This document shows, piece after piece, positions 9,216 to 16,824 of a DNA stretch of 64,000 bases. A program made the translations under genes and the position numbers. Every line of letters starts with the position of its first letter. Within the stretch, counting starts at the first letter, position 1. The notes below the pieces were generated by a model that ran no database searches, was not told the origin of the DNA, and saw nothing but the letters and a program-made list of their open reading frames with translations. Source of the stretch: an uncultured Collinsella sp. (GTDB taxonomy: Bacteria > Actinomycetota > Coriobacteriia > Coriobacteriales > Coriobacteriaceae); assembly GCA_900540985.1 (NCBI GenBank), contig UQIC01000006.1, positions 1 to 64,000 of the forward strand, given 5' to 3'.

Positions 9216-9712
9216 TGTCCACCACGATGGGGCAAGCGCCTTCTTTCGATCCCCTTGTATTTGATGACGAGGAAGCGATAGAGGCGCTTGTCTCTTCTGT
9301 AATGCAGCTGCATGAAGGCTTGCTTGCGTTTGGAAAATGCTACACAACCTGTATGACGGGCGACGGGGCCACCCTTATACTTGGTCGAATTGAATCTGTT
9401 CTATCAAACGCATTTTGCACCATCTTTGGGCAATCCCCGATTGATAGATTTTCGGACATATTCGACCAGGCAAGCTATATTGCGGAACACATGGTAAAGG
9501 ACCACATCTTTGAGGATGGAAACAAGAGGACTAGCCTAGTTTTCGCCTTTGCCATTATTAGAGTGAGAAACGTATCGGTGGACTTTTCCGATAACCCAAA
9601 TCCTGAAGATAACCCCTACTATGAATGGATTCAGGACCTTGTCTCCGGAAAACGCACGCGCGAAGAGCTCGCAGGCGAGCTGCGAAGGAACAGCAAGCCT
9701 ACGAGGCCTTAG
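9215..9712 (+). CDS. Doc/Fic-family toxin
   Basis: The 165-residue protein has the Fic/Doc active-site motif HIFEDGNKRTS at residues 97-107, with catalytic His97 and Arg102 (family pattern HxFx[D/E][G/A]N[K/G]R). Doc phosphorylates elongation factor Tu and stops translation; other Fic proteins transfer AMP. The length fits a stand-alone Doc, slightly extended at both ends. It overlaps the Panacea antitoxin gene by 1 bp, so the two form one toxin-antitoxin operon. Its actual reaction (phosphorylation or AMPylation) cannot be told from sequence. Confidence 0.85.
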   Translation: MSTTMGQAPSFDPLVFDDEEAIEALVSSVMQLHEGLLAFGKCYTTCMTGDGATLILGRIESVLSNAFCTIFGQSPIDRFSDIFDQASYIAEHMVKDHIFEDGNKRTSLVFAFAIIRVRNVSVDFSDNPNPEDNPYYEWIQDLVSGKRTREELAGELRRNSKPTRP

Positions 9713-9801
9713 AGACTTCTTGGCTTGATTCTGGGTACCGCAAATCGCTTCGATGCACGATCCATCGCTACTGGCTGAATTAACTATCGTTCGCACGTAG
9801 C

Positions 9802-9909
9802 GAGCAAAAATCAGAAAGCGATATCGTCACCAACCCGCCGGAGCACATGCATCCGCCCTTCCGCAAAAGCATCGAGCAAGATGAAGTGCGCATCTATGAA
9901 GCATTGTAA
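9802..9909 (+). pseudogene. C-terminal fragment of a lost gene
   Basis: Thirty-five codons read coherently and stop: SESDIVTNPPEHMHPPFRKS, then IEQDEVRIYEAL. There is no start, and a stop precedes it. It overlaps the start of the following antitoxin-like frame, as paired toxin-antitoxin genes often do. The family is not recognised. Confidence 0.4.
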
Positions 9910-10084
9910 GCAGGACGAGGAGCTTGCGAACACCGGCACGCGGCCGTTTCCTACCAAAGCTCCCAACCCGGAGACCCTCGAGGCAATCCGCGAAGGCGAT
10001 GCGTTTCTTGCGACGGGGAAGTCCGGTCGCTTCGACAACGGCGCTGATCTTATTAATGCGGCTCTAAAAGCTCCTGAAGTGTGA
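9881..10084 (+). CDS. RelB/DinJ-like antitoxin remnant
   Basis: The C-terminal 40 residues (NPETLEAIREGDAFLATGKS, then a DNGADLINAAL tail) resemble the toxin-wrapping tail of RelB/DinJ antitoxins. Real family members have 80-95 residues with an N-terminal ribbon-helix-helix; here that half is replaced by a sequence out of character (MKCASMKHCKQDE). It is probably a truncated antitoxin and no toxin follows. ATG 9881 has no good ribosome binding site. Confidence 0.4.
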   Translation: MKCASMKHCKQDEELANTGTRPFPTKAPNPETLEAIREGDAFLATGKSGRFDNGADLINAALKAPEV

Positions 10085-10208
10085 GATAGTTCAATCCCTA
10101 ATGAAACAACCATTCCAGAAGTTCAGGTCTTATTGGAATAATTCAATTCACATCACATTGCGCTTGAGCAGTTATCTATACTCAAATTCAATCATTAAGG
10201 AGGCGGCT
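10085..10208 (+). other. Short intergenic region before the DUF4160 pair
   Basis: AT-rich. It ends with a strong AAGGAGG site just before the next start. No operator-like repeat was found. Confidence 0.4.
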
Positions 10209-10475
10209 ATGCTTTGGAGCTATGTTCAGCTTGACGACGGTACTCAATTTGCCTATTCAGAAACAAGAGAAGACGGAACTGTCCGCGTAGCTGTTGAGCG
10301 TCCGGTCGACTTTGGCTTTGACCACGCAGAATGTTTCTTACCCGCGGTTGAATGGTTCAACGTCGAAGGGTTTTCTGCTGACGATCTGAATTTCTTGACT
10401 GAGTTCGTTAGAACAAACGCCCCGTTTATCTTCGAGCTCGCAGAACGCCAAAAAGCCGGACCGGCGGTGGCATAA
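10209..10475 (+). CDS. Small protein paired with a DUF4160 gene
   Basis: The 88-residue acidic soluble protein begins MLWSYVQLDDGTQFAYSE and has no motif I can name. AAGGAGG lies 6 bp upstream of ATG 10209. Its stop overlaps the next start (TAATG). DUF4160 genes are usually paired with a small acidic DUF2442 protein; this protein holds that place but does not clearly look like DUF2442. An antitoxin-like role is inferred from pairing only. Confidence 0.6.
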   Translation: MLWSYVQLDDGTQFAYSETREDGTVRVAVERPVDFGFDHAECFLPAVEWFNVEGFSADDLNFLTEFVRTNAPFIFELAERQKAGPAVA

Positions 10476-10753
10476 TGCCTCGGATTCTTATATTTGGACA
10501 GTATGTTCTTTTCTTTTGGATTGCCGAAAACGGAGAACCAGTTCACATCCACGTAGGAGTAAAAAGAGCAGCTGCCAATTCGACTAAGTTCTGGCTAACC
10601 AAAGACGGTGGCTGCAGACTTGCCAACAATGAAAGCAAGATTCCAGCTAAGGATCTCAGAGACCTTTCGAAACTAATTACCATGAACCATCGATACATCT
10701 GCGACAAGTGGCGTGAAATCTTTGGCAACGACTCCCTGACGTTCTATTGCTAA
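10475..10753 (+). CDS. DUF4160 family protein (putative toxin)
   Basis: The 92-residue protein has the DUF4160 layout: MPRILIFGQYVLFFWIAENG at the start, the conserved PVHIHV at about 23-28, and a C-terminal NHRYICDKWREIFG helix. DUF4160 proteins occur almost always in two-gene cassettes on mobile or accessory DNA and are thought to be toxin-antitoxin partners; the activity is not established. The start overlaps the upstream stop by 1 bp. Confidence 0.75.
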   Translation: MPRILIFGQYVLFFWIAENGEPVHIHVGVKRAAANSTKFWLTKDGGCRLANNESKIPAKDLRDLSKLITMNHRYICDKWREIFGNDSLTFYC

Positions 10754-10783
10754 ACTGCCTGCCTATGAGTTTTGCTGGGTGGC

Positions 10784-10870
10784 AACGATGAAATCGCAAC
10801 GATTGACCTGACCGTTCAATCGACAATTGCAGCCATGCCTAATGCATTGAGGCTTTTGAAGAACTCCTAA
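10784..10870 (+). pseudogene. Relic of a second Panacea gene (C-terminus)
   Basis: Twenty-eight codons plus a stop (NDEIATIDLTVQSTIAAMPN, then ALRLLKNS) closely match the last residues of the Panacea antitoxin at 8706-9215. The DNA match continues across the TAATG overlap into the first codons of the following frame, which therefore starts like the Doc gene. It is the remains of a duplicated Panacea-Doc junction. Confidence 0.75.
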
Positions 10871-11106
10871 TGTCTCACAAAATGAGGCAACCGGCCCGCG
10901 CATACAGTGAGATGTATCTCGAGGACGCTATGAGAACGCTGGGCGAGGCAGTCGATTTCGCCCTCTGTGACCAGGGGTTGAATCCGGCGGAACTGACGGC
11001 AATTCTTTCGAACTCTCTAGAGATGAGGCAATTTGAGCGCGGTATGCCGCGCGTCATCTGCGGCATGTCGGGCGGCGAGTTCGCGCGTGAAATTATCGGG
11101 GGTTAA
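10870..11106 (+). CDS. Hypothetical protein with a Doc-derived start
   Basis: The 78-residue protein has a start region (MSHKMRQPAR) that aligns at DNA level with the first codons of the Doc gene. The rest (YLEDAMRTLGEAVDFALCDQ, then a helical region with ILSNSLEMRQFERG) is unrelated to Doc and not recognised. It is a hybrid made by duplication and deletion. A beheaded HTH antitoxin frame overlaps its end, so this may once have been the first gene of another toxin-antitoxin pair. Confidence 0.5.
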   Translation: MSHKMRQPARAYSEMYLEDAMRTLGEAVDFALCDQGLNPAELTAILSNSLEMRQFERGMPRVICGMSGGEFAREIIGG

Positions 11107-11245
11107 ACTTCGCGCCATACAGCTCTACGAGCAAAACCAACTCGACCTGCGCTGCGCCTCGGTTTCCTCGGTATTGGCGCTCGCAAACACCCTGGGCTGC
11201 GCCATCGAAGACCTCGTCTGGCAACCGATCGCACTGGAAGAATAG
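11102..11245 (+). pseudogene. XRE-type antitoxin, N-terminus missing
   Basis: The frame reads VKLRAIQLYEQNQLDLRCAS and then SVSSVLALANTLGCAIEDLV, the second half of XRE-family helix-turn-helix antitoxins. The first ~50 residues, including the first HTH helices, are absent, and the frame has no start of its own. It overlaps the stop of the upstream frame. Confidence 0.65.
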
Positions 11246-11246
11246 G

Positions 11247-11276
11247 GCTGGCGAGGTACGCACCTCGCCAGCCCTT
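11247..11276. terminator. Bidirectional hairpin terminator candidate
   Basis: Perfect 13-bp arms (11247-11259 and 11264-11276, GGGCTGGCGAGGT and its complement) with a 4-nt loop lie between convergent genes. Only a short T stretch follows, so it is a moderate candidate. Confidence 0.55.
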
Positions 11277-11281
11277 CATTG

Positions 11282-11917
11282 CTATGATCTTCCGAGCCAT
11301 TTTTTCATGACAAGATTTCTAAAGGAAGTGGGAGCATCGCAATCTTTGTGATCAGTATCGCGCTCCCTTAACTTCGCTGCGTATTTGCTGTTGGAATTTA
11401 GAAAGACATCCCAGTATTTCGCCCATGACACAAAGTAGTGCCAGCGAGGATCAACCTTCTTGCCGACTTCATTCCACAATTGTTCAGGCACATAAGGGTC
11501 AAACGGCTTAACGCTTACGGTAAACGGCCCGTCGCTCATTGGTAACGTAATGTCAAAGTAGTTATCTTTTACGTCTTTAACAGCGTCGGGATCAATGCCC
11601 AACTCTTCGATGAGAGCCATATAGAAGGCAAAGCAATCGGAGTCGTCATCGGCGCCGTCGTCATTGGCGTTCTTGTCATCGGCGTTATCGCCACTATTGA
11701 TATGGCTAATAAAACACTTGGCGAGCTTGTAGGTATCATTGTTATGCGTATTCTCACTGGCCAGCTTATTTACTAAATCATCTAGTGCCTCTGCTCCAAA
11801 TTCGCAAGCCCAAGAGTCAAGATCGAGGAGAGTTTTGACCCTCTCCATTTCCTCTTTGCGGCTATCGAAATAATATGTGCGGCCATTCTTGCTAGCCGTT
11901 TTCTGATCAGAACCCAT
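11282..11917 (-). CDS. Hypothetical protein with an acidic linker
   Basis: I do not recognise this 211-residue soluble protein. It has a helical N-terminal part (about 15-75), an Asp/Asn-rich low-complexity linker (about 77-95), and a C-terminal part with aromatic-rich DPRWHYFVSWAKYWDVFLNS near 158-177. AAAGGA lies 7 bp before ATG 11917. It stands alone on the minus strand between toxin-antitoxin debris and tRNA-Val. A defence or immunity role would be a guess from context only. Confidence 0.6.
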   Translation of the reverse strand: MGSDQKTASKNGRTYYFDSRKEEMERVKTLLDLDSWACEFGAEALDDLVNKLASENTHNNDTYKLAKCFISHINSGDNADDKNANDDGADDDSDCFAFYMALIEELGIDPDAVKDVKDNYFDITLPMSDGPFTVSVKPFDPYVPEQLWNEVGKKVDPRWHYFVSWAKYWDVFLNSNSKYAAKLRERDTDHKDCDAPTSFRNLVMKKWLGRS

Positions 11918-12153
11918 AGTTACGTCCTTTCTCGAAGAGGCCCTGCGGAAATAACAGGGTGAGACATGTGGTCAACGAATTAAATTACGCTTCAAATTGT
12001 TGCACAGCGTACGGACAACAATGCTCGACATATCTATCGTCACCGAGACCTCGTGGATTAAACGATGAAAGGTGGTTAAGCTGCGCTTTAGTTTGCTGAC
12101 CGGGTTGAAACGGCGCGACTTGCTCCCACGAATTTAAAATCGGGGGCAAAAAG
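11918..12153. other. Intergenic region
   Basis: About 240 bp between the divergently placed minus-strand gene and tRNA-Val. No gene or clear repeat seen. It should hold the promoter of the minus-strand gene. Confidence 0.4.
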
Positions 12154-12181
12154 TTCTTGGTAAACCACGCGCGGCTATGAT
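12154..12181 (+). promoter_or_regulatory. Promoter of tRNA-Val
   Basis: TTCTTG (12154-12159), a 16-bp spacer and TATGAT (12176-12181) lie 25 bp before the tRNA. Confidence 0.6.
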
Positions 12182-12206
12182 AGTATCTCTTTTGCCGAAA
12201 GGCGAC

Positions 12207-12281
12207 GGGCGATTGGCTCAGGGGTAGAGCATATCCTTCACACGGATGGGGTCACAAGTTCGAATCTTGTATCGCCCACCA
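12207..12281 (+). tRNA. tRNA-Val (anticodon CAC)
   Basis: The 75-nt cloverleaf has acceptor GGGCGAT pairing with ATCGCCC, anticodon loop TTCACAC (anticodon CAC), a T loop TTCGAAT and an encoded terminal CCA. It reads GTG codons. Confidence 0.95.
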
Positions 12282-12293
12282 TCTAAAGCGCTG

Positions 12294-12325
12294 GTCAGAG
12301 GTGTTAAGCCTCTGGCCTTTTTCTT
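12294..12325 (+). terminator. Terminator after tRNA-Val
   Basis: An 8-bp stem (GTCAGAGG with CCTCTGGC, one G-T pair) and a 7-nt loop are followed by a T-rich tract. Confidence 0.75.
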
Positions 12326-12651
12326 TTTGACACCATGATCGAAGCGAAGTTACCTAAGGCGTTATATGTTACGCAGTTCACATTAGGTGTCGTCATTGCG
12401 CGTTTTGAAAAGTGCATCTGCGTTCATTCATTGAATTCTCCGCGCAATCTACGCGCAATTGTGGAGACAGAGTCCACTGGCTCACAGCTCGTACCAGCAC
12501 GTTCATGACTATGACGGCTTTTCAACAGATTGCGTCAAGCTTTTGGTCAGTGTTTGGTCAGCTACCCGTACTTACCCGCATGATGCGCCAGTAGATAATC
12601 GACCTTACCCGCAATCCGCACGGCCCGCGGCCGAAACCAGGGGAGGCCCAC
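12326..12651 (+). other. Intergenic region
   Basis: No gene or repeat found. It holds the upstream region of the next gene, whose ribosome binding site GGGGAGG ends 6 bp before ATG 12652. The position downstream of a tRNA would suit an old integration site, but no duplicated tRNA end was found. Confidence 0.4.
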
Positions 12652-13809
12652 ATGGACGAGATCGTCTGCGCAAACACCGCATTCCGCTACTGGCGCTGCC
12701 CGCCCCAAGTACGCGACCTCTACCCGCGACTGCCCAGTTCCGATGACGGCTGGCGAGCCCTATCCCAAGCCCCTTTCGTAACCGACATCCTCAAGACCCC
12801 GATTATCACTGTTGCATCGCCAGGTTGTTGCAATCACCACTCGGGATTGCGCTCCACTATTCGCTGGGAAGGGGCATCTGATGCCGGCACAACAATCGAC
12901 ACTCATTTAGGCTTTAGTGTCACCAATCCGCTTAACACGTTATTTACTATGACACGCTTTATATCCCAAATAAATCTCGTACTGGCTATGTACGAACTAT
13001 GCGGCTGGTTTTCTGTTTTCGAGCCGACTCCCGCTGTCGAAATGCAGTTAAAAATGGCGGTAGAGGTGAATCGCAATTCCAACACGCAGGATCTGTTCGA
13101 ACTTGGAGAAGGCGAAGACGATGTTCCTTGGAAACGAGTTTATGCCCGCGCAACGGTAAAGGCCCCAGATAACGAAGGCCAAACGAACAAGCGTAAGGAT
13201 GGAAGAGAGGTTACGAAACTCAAAGGTACTTCTCTTTGGATGAGAAAGCCGCTCATCGAACTGAGCGACCTGCATCGATTCGCCGACAAGGTCAAAGGTC
13301 AAATGTGGGGAAAGCAGTTTTATGATGCCGCCCAGCAGGTTATCGGCATTGCTGCGTCTCCGCTCGAGGTCGCGGGGGTCCTGCTTCTAAGTCGTTCTCG
13401 ACGTCTAGGTGGTGCGGGATTCAGCTACGTGTACCTCAACGATTTAACCCCTCTATCCTTGGCAGCCCAAAACATCGCAGGTCAAAAGGTTTGCTACGGA
13501 GACATCGTGATTGTAAACCCAGTCCTAATGAAGGCGGTAATTATCGAGATCCAAGGTGAAGTCATCCATGGATCAGGCGCGGTGCTTGAGCACGATGCGG
13601 AGCGCATGACTGCGCTCCAGAGCATGGGTTTTGACGTGTTCCTGGTAACCCACGATATGCTTAACGACAAAGCGCAGCTAGACACCATAGTCAAAAGCGT
13701 CTGCAGTCGCTTGGGGATTCGATATAAAGCCAAATCCGAGGCAATGAAGTGCGCCGAGACGCGACTGCGCGCAAGTGTATTGTGCAACTGGTTGGAAATC
13801 GGAAATTAG
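12652..13809 (+). CDS. Putative PD-(D/E)xK nuclease-like protein
   Basis: The 385-residue protein has an N-terminal half without a clear motif, which starts with FRYWRCPPQVRDLYP, and a C-terminal domain arranged like DUF559/VSR-type PD-(D/E)xK folds: a strand AVIIEIQGEVIH near 295-306, a helix HDAERMTALQSMG, then a strand FDVFLVTHDML near 327-337. The position of the usual E-x-K is E-I-Q, so catalysis is doubtful. Many Coriobacteriia carry long proteins of this type, sometimes labelled AbiEi-like. It stands alone. Function is inferred from fold pattern only. Confidence 0.5.
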   Translation: MDEIVCANTAFRYWRCPPQVRDLYPRLPSSDDGWRALSQAPFVTDILKTPIITVASPGCCNHHSGLRSTIRWEGASDAGTTIDTHLGFSVTNPLNTLFTMTRFISQINLVLAMYELCGWFSVFEPTPAVEMQLKMAVEVNRNSNTQDLFELGEGEDDVPWKRVYARATVKAPDNEGQTNKRKDGREVTKLKGTSLWMRKPLIELSDLHRFADKVKGQMWGKQFYDAAQQVIGIAASPLEVAGVLLLSRSRRLGGAGFSYVYLNDLTPLSLAAQNIAGQKVCYGDIVIVNPVLMKAVIIEIQGEVIHGSGAVLEHDAERMTALQSMGFDVFLVTHDMLNDKAQLDTIVKSVCSRLGIRYKAKSEAMKCAETRLRASVLCNWLEIGN

Positions 13810-13866
13810 CCGGCGATAAGGCGCTAGAACAACCTAGTTTGCCTGCTAGTGAATTAGTGACATCTT

Positions 13867-14018
13867 AAAACTATGCCGGTTTACGGGGCCTGACCCGGAC
13901 CGGCCGTCCATACCCTGCATTTCACGGAATCCGCAAGTCGTCTACCTGCGGTTTTGGTTTTACCGATTACGTCATGCCCGGGGGTTGCCGGCCTGGCCCC
14001 GTAAACCGGCATAGTTTT
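13867..14018. repeat. MITE-like element with 24-bp inverted ends
   Basis: Perfect 24-bp inverted repeats (13867-13890, starting AAAACTATGCCGG, and 13995-14018) enclose 104 bp without coding capacity. I see no clear target duplication next to it. The form fits a miniature transposable element or a large hairpin. Confidence 0.6.
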
Positions 14019-14312
14019 GGAATCGCCGGGCGGGCGGGAGCGCGATCGGCCCCGATAGCGGGCCCTGCGCCGGCGGGATAGCCATTGAGAGGATGGCGGC
14101 CCGCGCCGCGAAAGCTAAAGACTGCGGACGACGGAACTCGAGATGTCCCAAGGGCGCTGGAGGGGAGGACGGCGGCAACGCCGCCGCCCGCGGGGCGCGT
14201 CCCCGCGGGCGGAAAGGGTATCGAAGGGCTTCGCGGCTTGTTCCCGCGCCTGCATCCGCGGCCGGGCTGCGCCCCCGCGCCGCCGTCCGCAGAAGTTTTT
14301 CCAAAATTGTCC
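14019..14312. other. Very GC-rich intergenic region
   Basis: About 290 bp of extremely GC-rich DNA between the inverted repeat and the tRNA-Ala promoter. Open frames on both strands are Arg/Ala/Pro-rich and look non-coding. No gene seen. Confidence 0.5.
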
Positions 14313-14341
14313 TTGCATCGCCGTCCTAGTTCCCGTATAGT
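14313..14341 (+). promoter_or_regulatory. Promoter of tRNA-Ala
   Basis: TTGCAT (14313-14318), a 17-bp spacer and TATAGT (14336-14341) lie 12 bp before the tRNA. Confidence 0.75.
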
Positions 14342-14353
14342 ACTTGTTCGCAC

Positions 14354-14426
14354 GGGGGCGTAGCTCAGCTGGGAGAGCGCTTGACTGGCAGTCAAGAGGT
14401 CAGGGGTTCGATCCCCCTCGTCTCCA
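14354..14426 (+). tRNA. tRNA-Ala (anticodon GGC)
   Basis: The 73-nt cloverleaf has acceptor GGGGGCG pairing with CGTCTCC (two G-T pairs), anticodon loop CTGGCAG (anticodon GGC), and T loop TTCGATC. The terminal CCA is not encoded: the genome reads ACCC after the acceptor stem. Confidence 0.95.
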
Positions 14427-14442
14427 CCCGAGCATTGAATGA

Positions 14443-14470
14443 GGCTCCAACGCAAGTTGGGGCCTTTTTT
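14443..14470 (+). terminator. Terminator after tRNA-Ala
   Basis: GGCTCCAAC pairs with GTTGGGGCC around a GCAA loop and is followed by six T. It ends 32 bp before the ABC-F start, so that gene must use read-through or a promoter inside this short gap. Confidence 0.85.
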
Positions 14471-14501
14471 CATATAGGCACACAAGGTCAAAGGCGGCAC
14501 C

Positions 14502-16532
14502 ATGATCCTCCTGGTCGACAAGATCGAAAAAAGCTTCGGCGCGCGCGTCCTCTTTAGCGGCGCGTCCTTCCAGATCAACCCCGGCGAGCGCTTCGCGCTC
14601 GTGGGTCCCAACGGCGCCGGCAAAACCACCATGCTCAAGATCATCATGGGCATCGACAGCCCCGACGCCGGCCAAGTCCAGTACGCCAAGGACTGCCAGG
14701 TAGGCTATCTCGAGCAGGAAACCAACCTGGAGCAAAAGGACACCACCATCCTTGCCGAGGTCATGGCCGCCGCCAAGGAAATCCGCCGTATGGGCGAGCG
14801 CGCCAACGAGCTGCAGGCCCAGATCACCGAGCTCTCTGAGCAGGGCAAGGACGTCGACGCACTCCTTAACGAGTACGGCCAGGTCCAGGACCGCTTTGAG
14901 CACCTGGGCGGCTACGAGCTCGAGAGCAACGCCCGAAAGATCCTGTCCGGCCTGGGTTTTAAGGTCACCGACTTTGAGCGCCCGTGCTCCGAGTTCTCTG
15001 GCGGCTGGCAGATGCGCATCGCACTGGCCAAGCTTTTCCTGCGCCACCCCGACCTGCTGCTTCTGGACGAGCCCACCAACCACCTGGACCTCGAAAGTGT
15101 CCAATGGCTGCGCGGCTTTATCGCCAACTACGACGGCGCCGTGCTCATCGTCAGCCACGACCGCGCCTTCATGGACGCCTGCGTCGACCACGTGGCCGCA
15201 CTCGAGAACCGCCGCGTGACCACCTACACCGGCAACTACAGCAGCTACCTTAAGCAGCGCGAGGACAACCTGGAGCAGATGCGCGCCAAGCGTGCCGCGC
15301 AGGAGCGCGACATCGCCCACATGCAGGTCTTCGTCGATAAGTTCCGTTACAAGCCCACCAAGGCCGCCCAGGCCCAGGAGCGCATCCGCAAGATCGAACA
15401 GATCAAAAAGGAGCTCGTCATCCTGCCTGAGGGCCACAAGCACATCGACTTTAAGTTCCCCGATCCGCCTCGCTCCGGCGATATGGTCGTGGGCCTGGAG
15501 GGCGTCTCCAAGTCCTACGGCGACAAGCACATCTACAGAGACATCGACCTCAAGCTCTACCGTGGCGAGCATGTGGCGCTCGTCGGCCCCAACGGCGCCG
15601 GCAAGTCCACCCTCATGAAGATCATCGCCGGCCTGGAGCCGCCCACTACCGGCACGCGCGACCTGGGCACCAACGTGGGCGTGGCCTATTACGCCCAGCA
15701 CGCGCTCGAGGGCATGACCGAGTCCAACACTGTCCTGCAAGAGATCGACACCGTTACGCCCAAGTGGACCGTGCCGCAGCAGCGCAGCCTGCTGGGCGCC
15801 TTCCTGTTTAGCGACAACGATTCCATCGAAAAGCAGGTCCGCGTCCTCTCCGGCGGTGAAAAGGCGCGTCTGGCCCTGGCTAAGATGCTCGTGGCCCCTG
15901 AGGCACTCCTGTGCCTGGACGAGCCCACCAACCATCTGGACATCGACTCGGTGGACATGCTCGAGAACGCCCTGCAAAACTTCCCCGGCACCATCGTGCT
16001 GATCAGCCACGACGAGCACCTGGTTCGTGCCGTGGCCAACCGCGTGATCGACATCCGCGACGGTAAGGTCACGGTCTATGACGGCGACTACGATTACTAC
16101 CTCTACAAACGCGAGGACCTCGCGGCCCGCGCCGCCGCCGAGGCAGCTGGGGAGAGCACACCGGCCGCGACCAAGGCAGCCAAGCCGACCAGTTCCACCC
16201 AGCCCAGCGTCGCCGCCCCCAAGCCGGCCGAGGGCAAAAAGACCAAGGAGCAAAAGCGCGCCGAGGCCCAGGCCCGCGCCGCACTCAACAAAAAGCTCAA
16301 GGGCGTGCGCAACCAGCTTAAGAAGATCGAGGCGGAGCTCGACAAAAAGCGTGCCCGCTATGACGAGCTTATGGAATTGATGGCAAGCGAAGAGCTTTAT
16401 GCCGATCAGGACAAGTTCAACGCCGCGCTGGGGGAATATAACGGGCTTAAGCAAGAGCTGCCCAAGCTCGAGGACGAATGGCTCGAGCTTTCCACCCAGA
16501 TCGAAGAGGAGACCGCGCGTGAACTCTCGTAA
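14502..16532 (+). CDS. ABC-F family ATPase (Uup/YdiF-like)
   Basis: The 676-residue soluble protein has two ABC domains in tandem: Walker A GPNGAGKTT near residue 36 and GPNGAGKST near 363, signatures FSGGWQMR and LSGGEKAR, and two DEPTNHLD Walker B motifs. There are no membrane segments. A linker rich in charged residues joins the domains, and a C-terminal coiled coil (about 575-676) matches the ABC-F C-terminal domain. ABC-F proteins act on the ribosome; the long C-terminal tail is typical of Uup/YdiF and not of the short antibiotic-resistance types. It heads the co-directional block. Confidence 0.92.
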   Translation: MILLVDKIEKSFGARVLFSGASFQINPGERFALVGPNGAGKTTMLKIIMGIDSPDAGQVQYAKDCQVGYLEQETNLEQKDTTILAEVMAAAKEIRRMGERANELQAQITELSEQGKDVDALLNEYGQVQDRFEHLGGYELESNARKILSGLGFKVTDFERPCSEFSGGWQMRIALAKLFLRHPDLLLLDEPTNHLDLESVQWLRGFIANYDGAVLIVSHDRAFMDACVDHVAALENRRVTTYTGNYSSYLKQREDNLEQMRAKRAAQERDIAHMQVFVDKFRYKPTKAAQAQERIRKIEQIKKELVILPEGHKHIDFKFPDPPRSGDMVVGLEGVSKSYGDKHIYRDIDLKLYRGEHVALVGPNGAGKSTLMKIIAGLEPPTTGTRDLGTNVGVAYYAQHALEGMTESNTVLQEIDTVTPKWTVPQQRSLLGAFLFSDNDSIEKQVRVLSGGEKARLALAKMLVAPEALLCLDEPTNHLDIDSVDMLENALQNFPGTIVLISHDEHLVRAVANRVIDIRDGKVTVYDGDYDYYLYKREDLAARAAAEAAGESTPAATKAAKPTSSTQPSVAAPKPAEGKKTKEQKRAEAQARAALNKKLKGVRNQLKKIEAELDKKRARYDELMELMASEELYADQDKFNAALGEYNGLKQELPKLEDEWLELSTQIEEETARELS

Positions 16533-16815
16533 GGCCGCTGCCGTGGCGATGAGCATCATCGCCATTGCGTGCCGCATCTGCGGCATCTTTATGAGCGCGA
16601 TGACCGTGCTGCTGTGCTTTAGCGGCCTGACCGCCAAGCTGCAGATCGTCGGCTTTATTGTCGAGCTTTCGCGCGCGCTGCCGAGTGCCATCGCCGGCTA
16701 CGGCGTTATCACCTCGCCCTTTGGCGGCGTGTTCCGCTTGGATTACGCCATCGTGGCCGTCATCCTGTTTGTGGCCGACTACCTGCTCGCGCGCGCCTCG
16801 CGCCGCGTCCGCTAG
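16519..16815 (+). CDS. Small membrane protein
   Basis: The 98-residue protein has two to three hydrophobic segments (about 8-35, 45-60 and 72-90). GTG 16519 overlaps the end of the ABC-F gene by 14 bp, so it is probably translationally coupled. The family is not recognised. The next gene starts 9 bp downstream. Confidence 0.7.
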   Translation: MNSRKAAAVAMSIIAIACRICGIFMSAMTVLLCFSGLTAKLQIVGFIVELSRALPSAIAGYGVITSPFGGVFRLDYAIVAVILFVADYLLARASRRVR

Positions 16816-16824
16816 GGGAGTGCC

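Noticed and set aside
12207..12651. A second integration site at tRNA-Val
   Set aside because: No copy of the tRNA-Val 3' end and no integrase were found in the accessory zone.
14400..16691. A 763-codon minus-strand frame opposite the ABC-F gene
   Set aside because: It is a mirror frame of a GC-rich gene, with Val/Leu/Ala/His-rich composition and no domain; the plus-strand protein is unmistakable.
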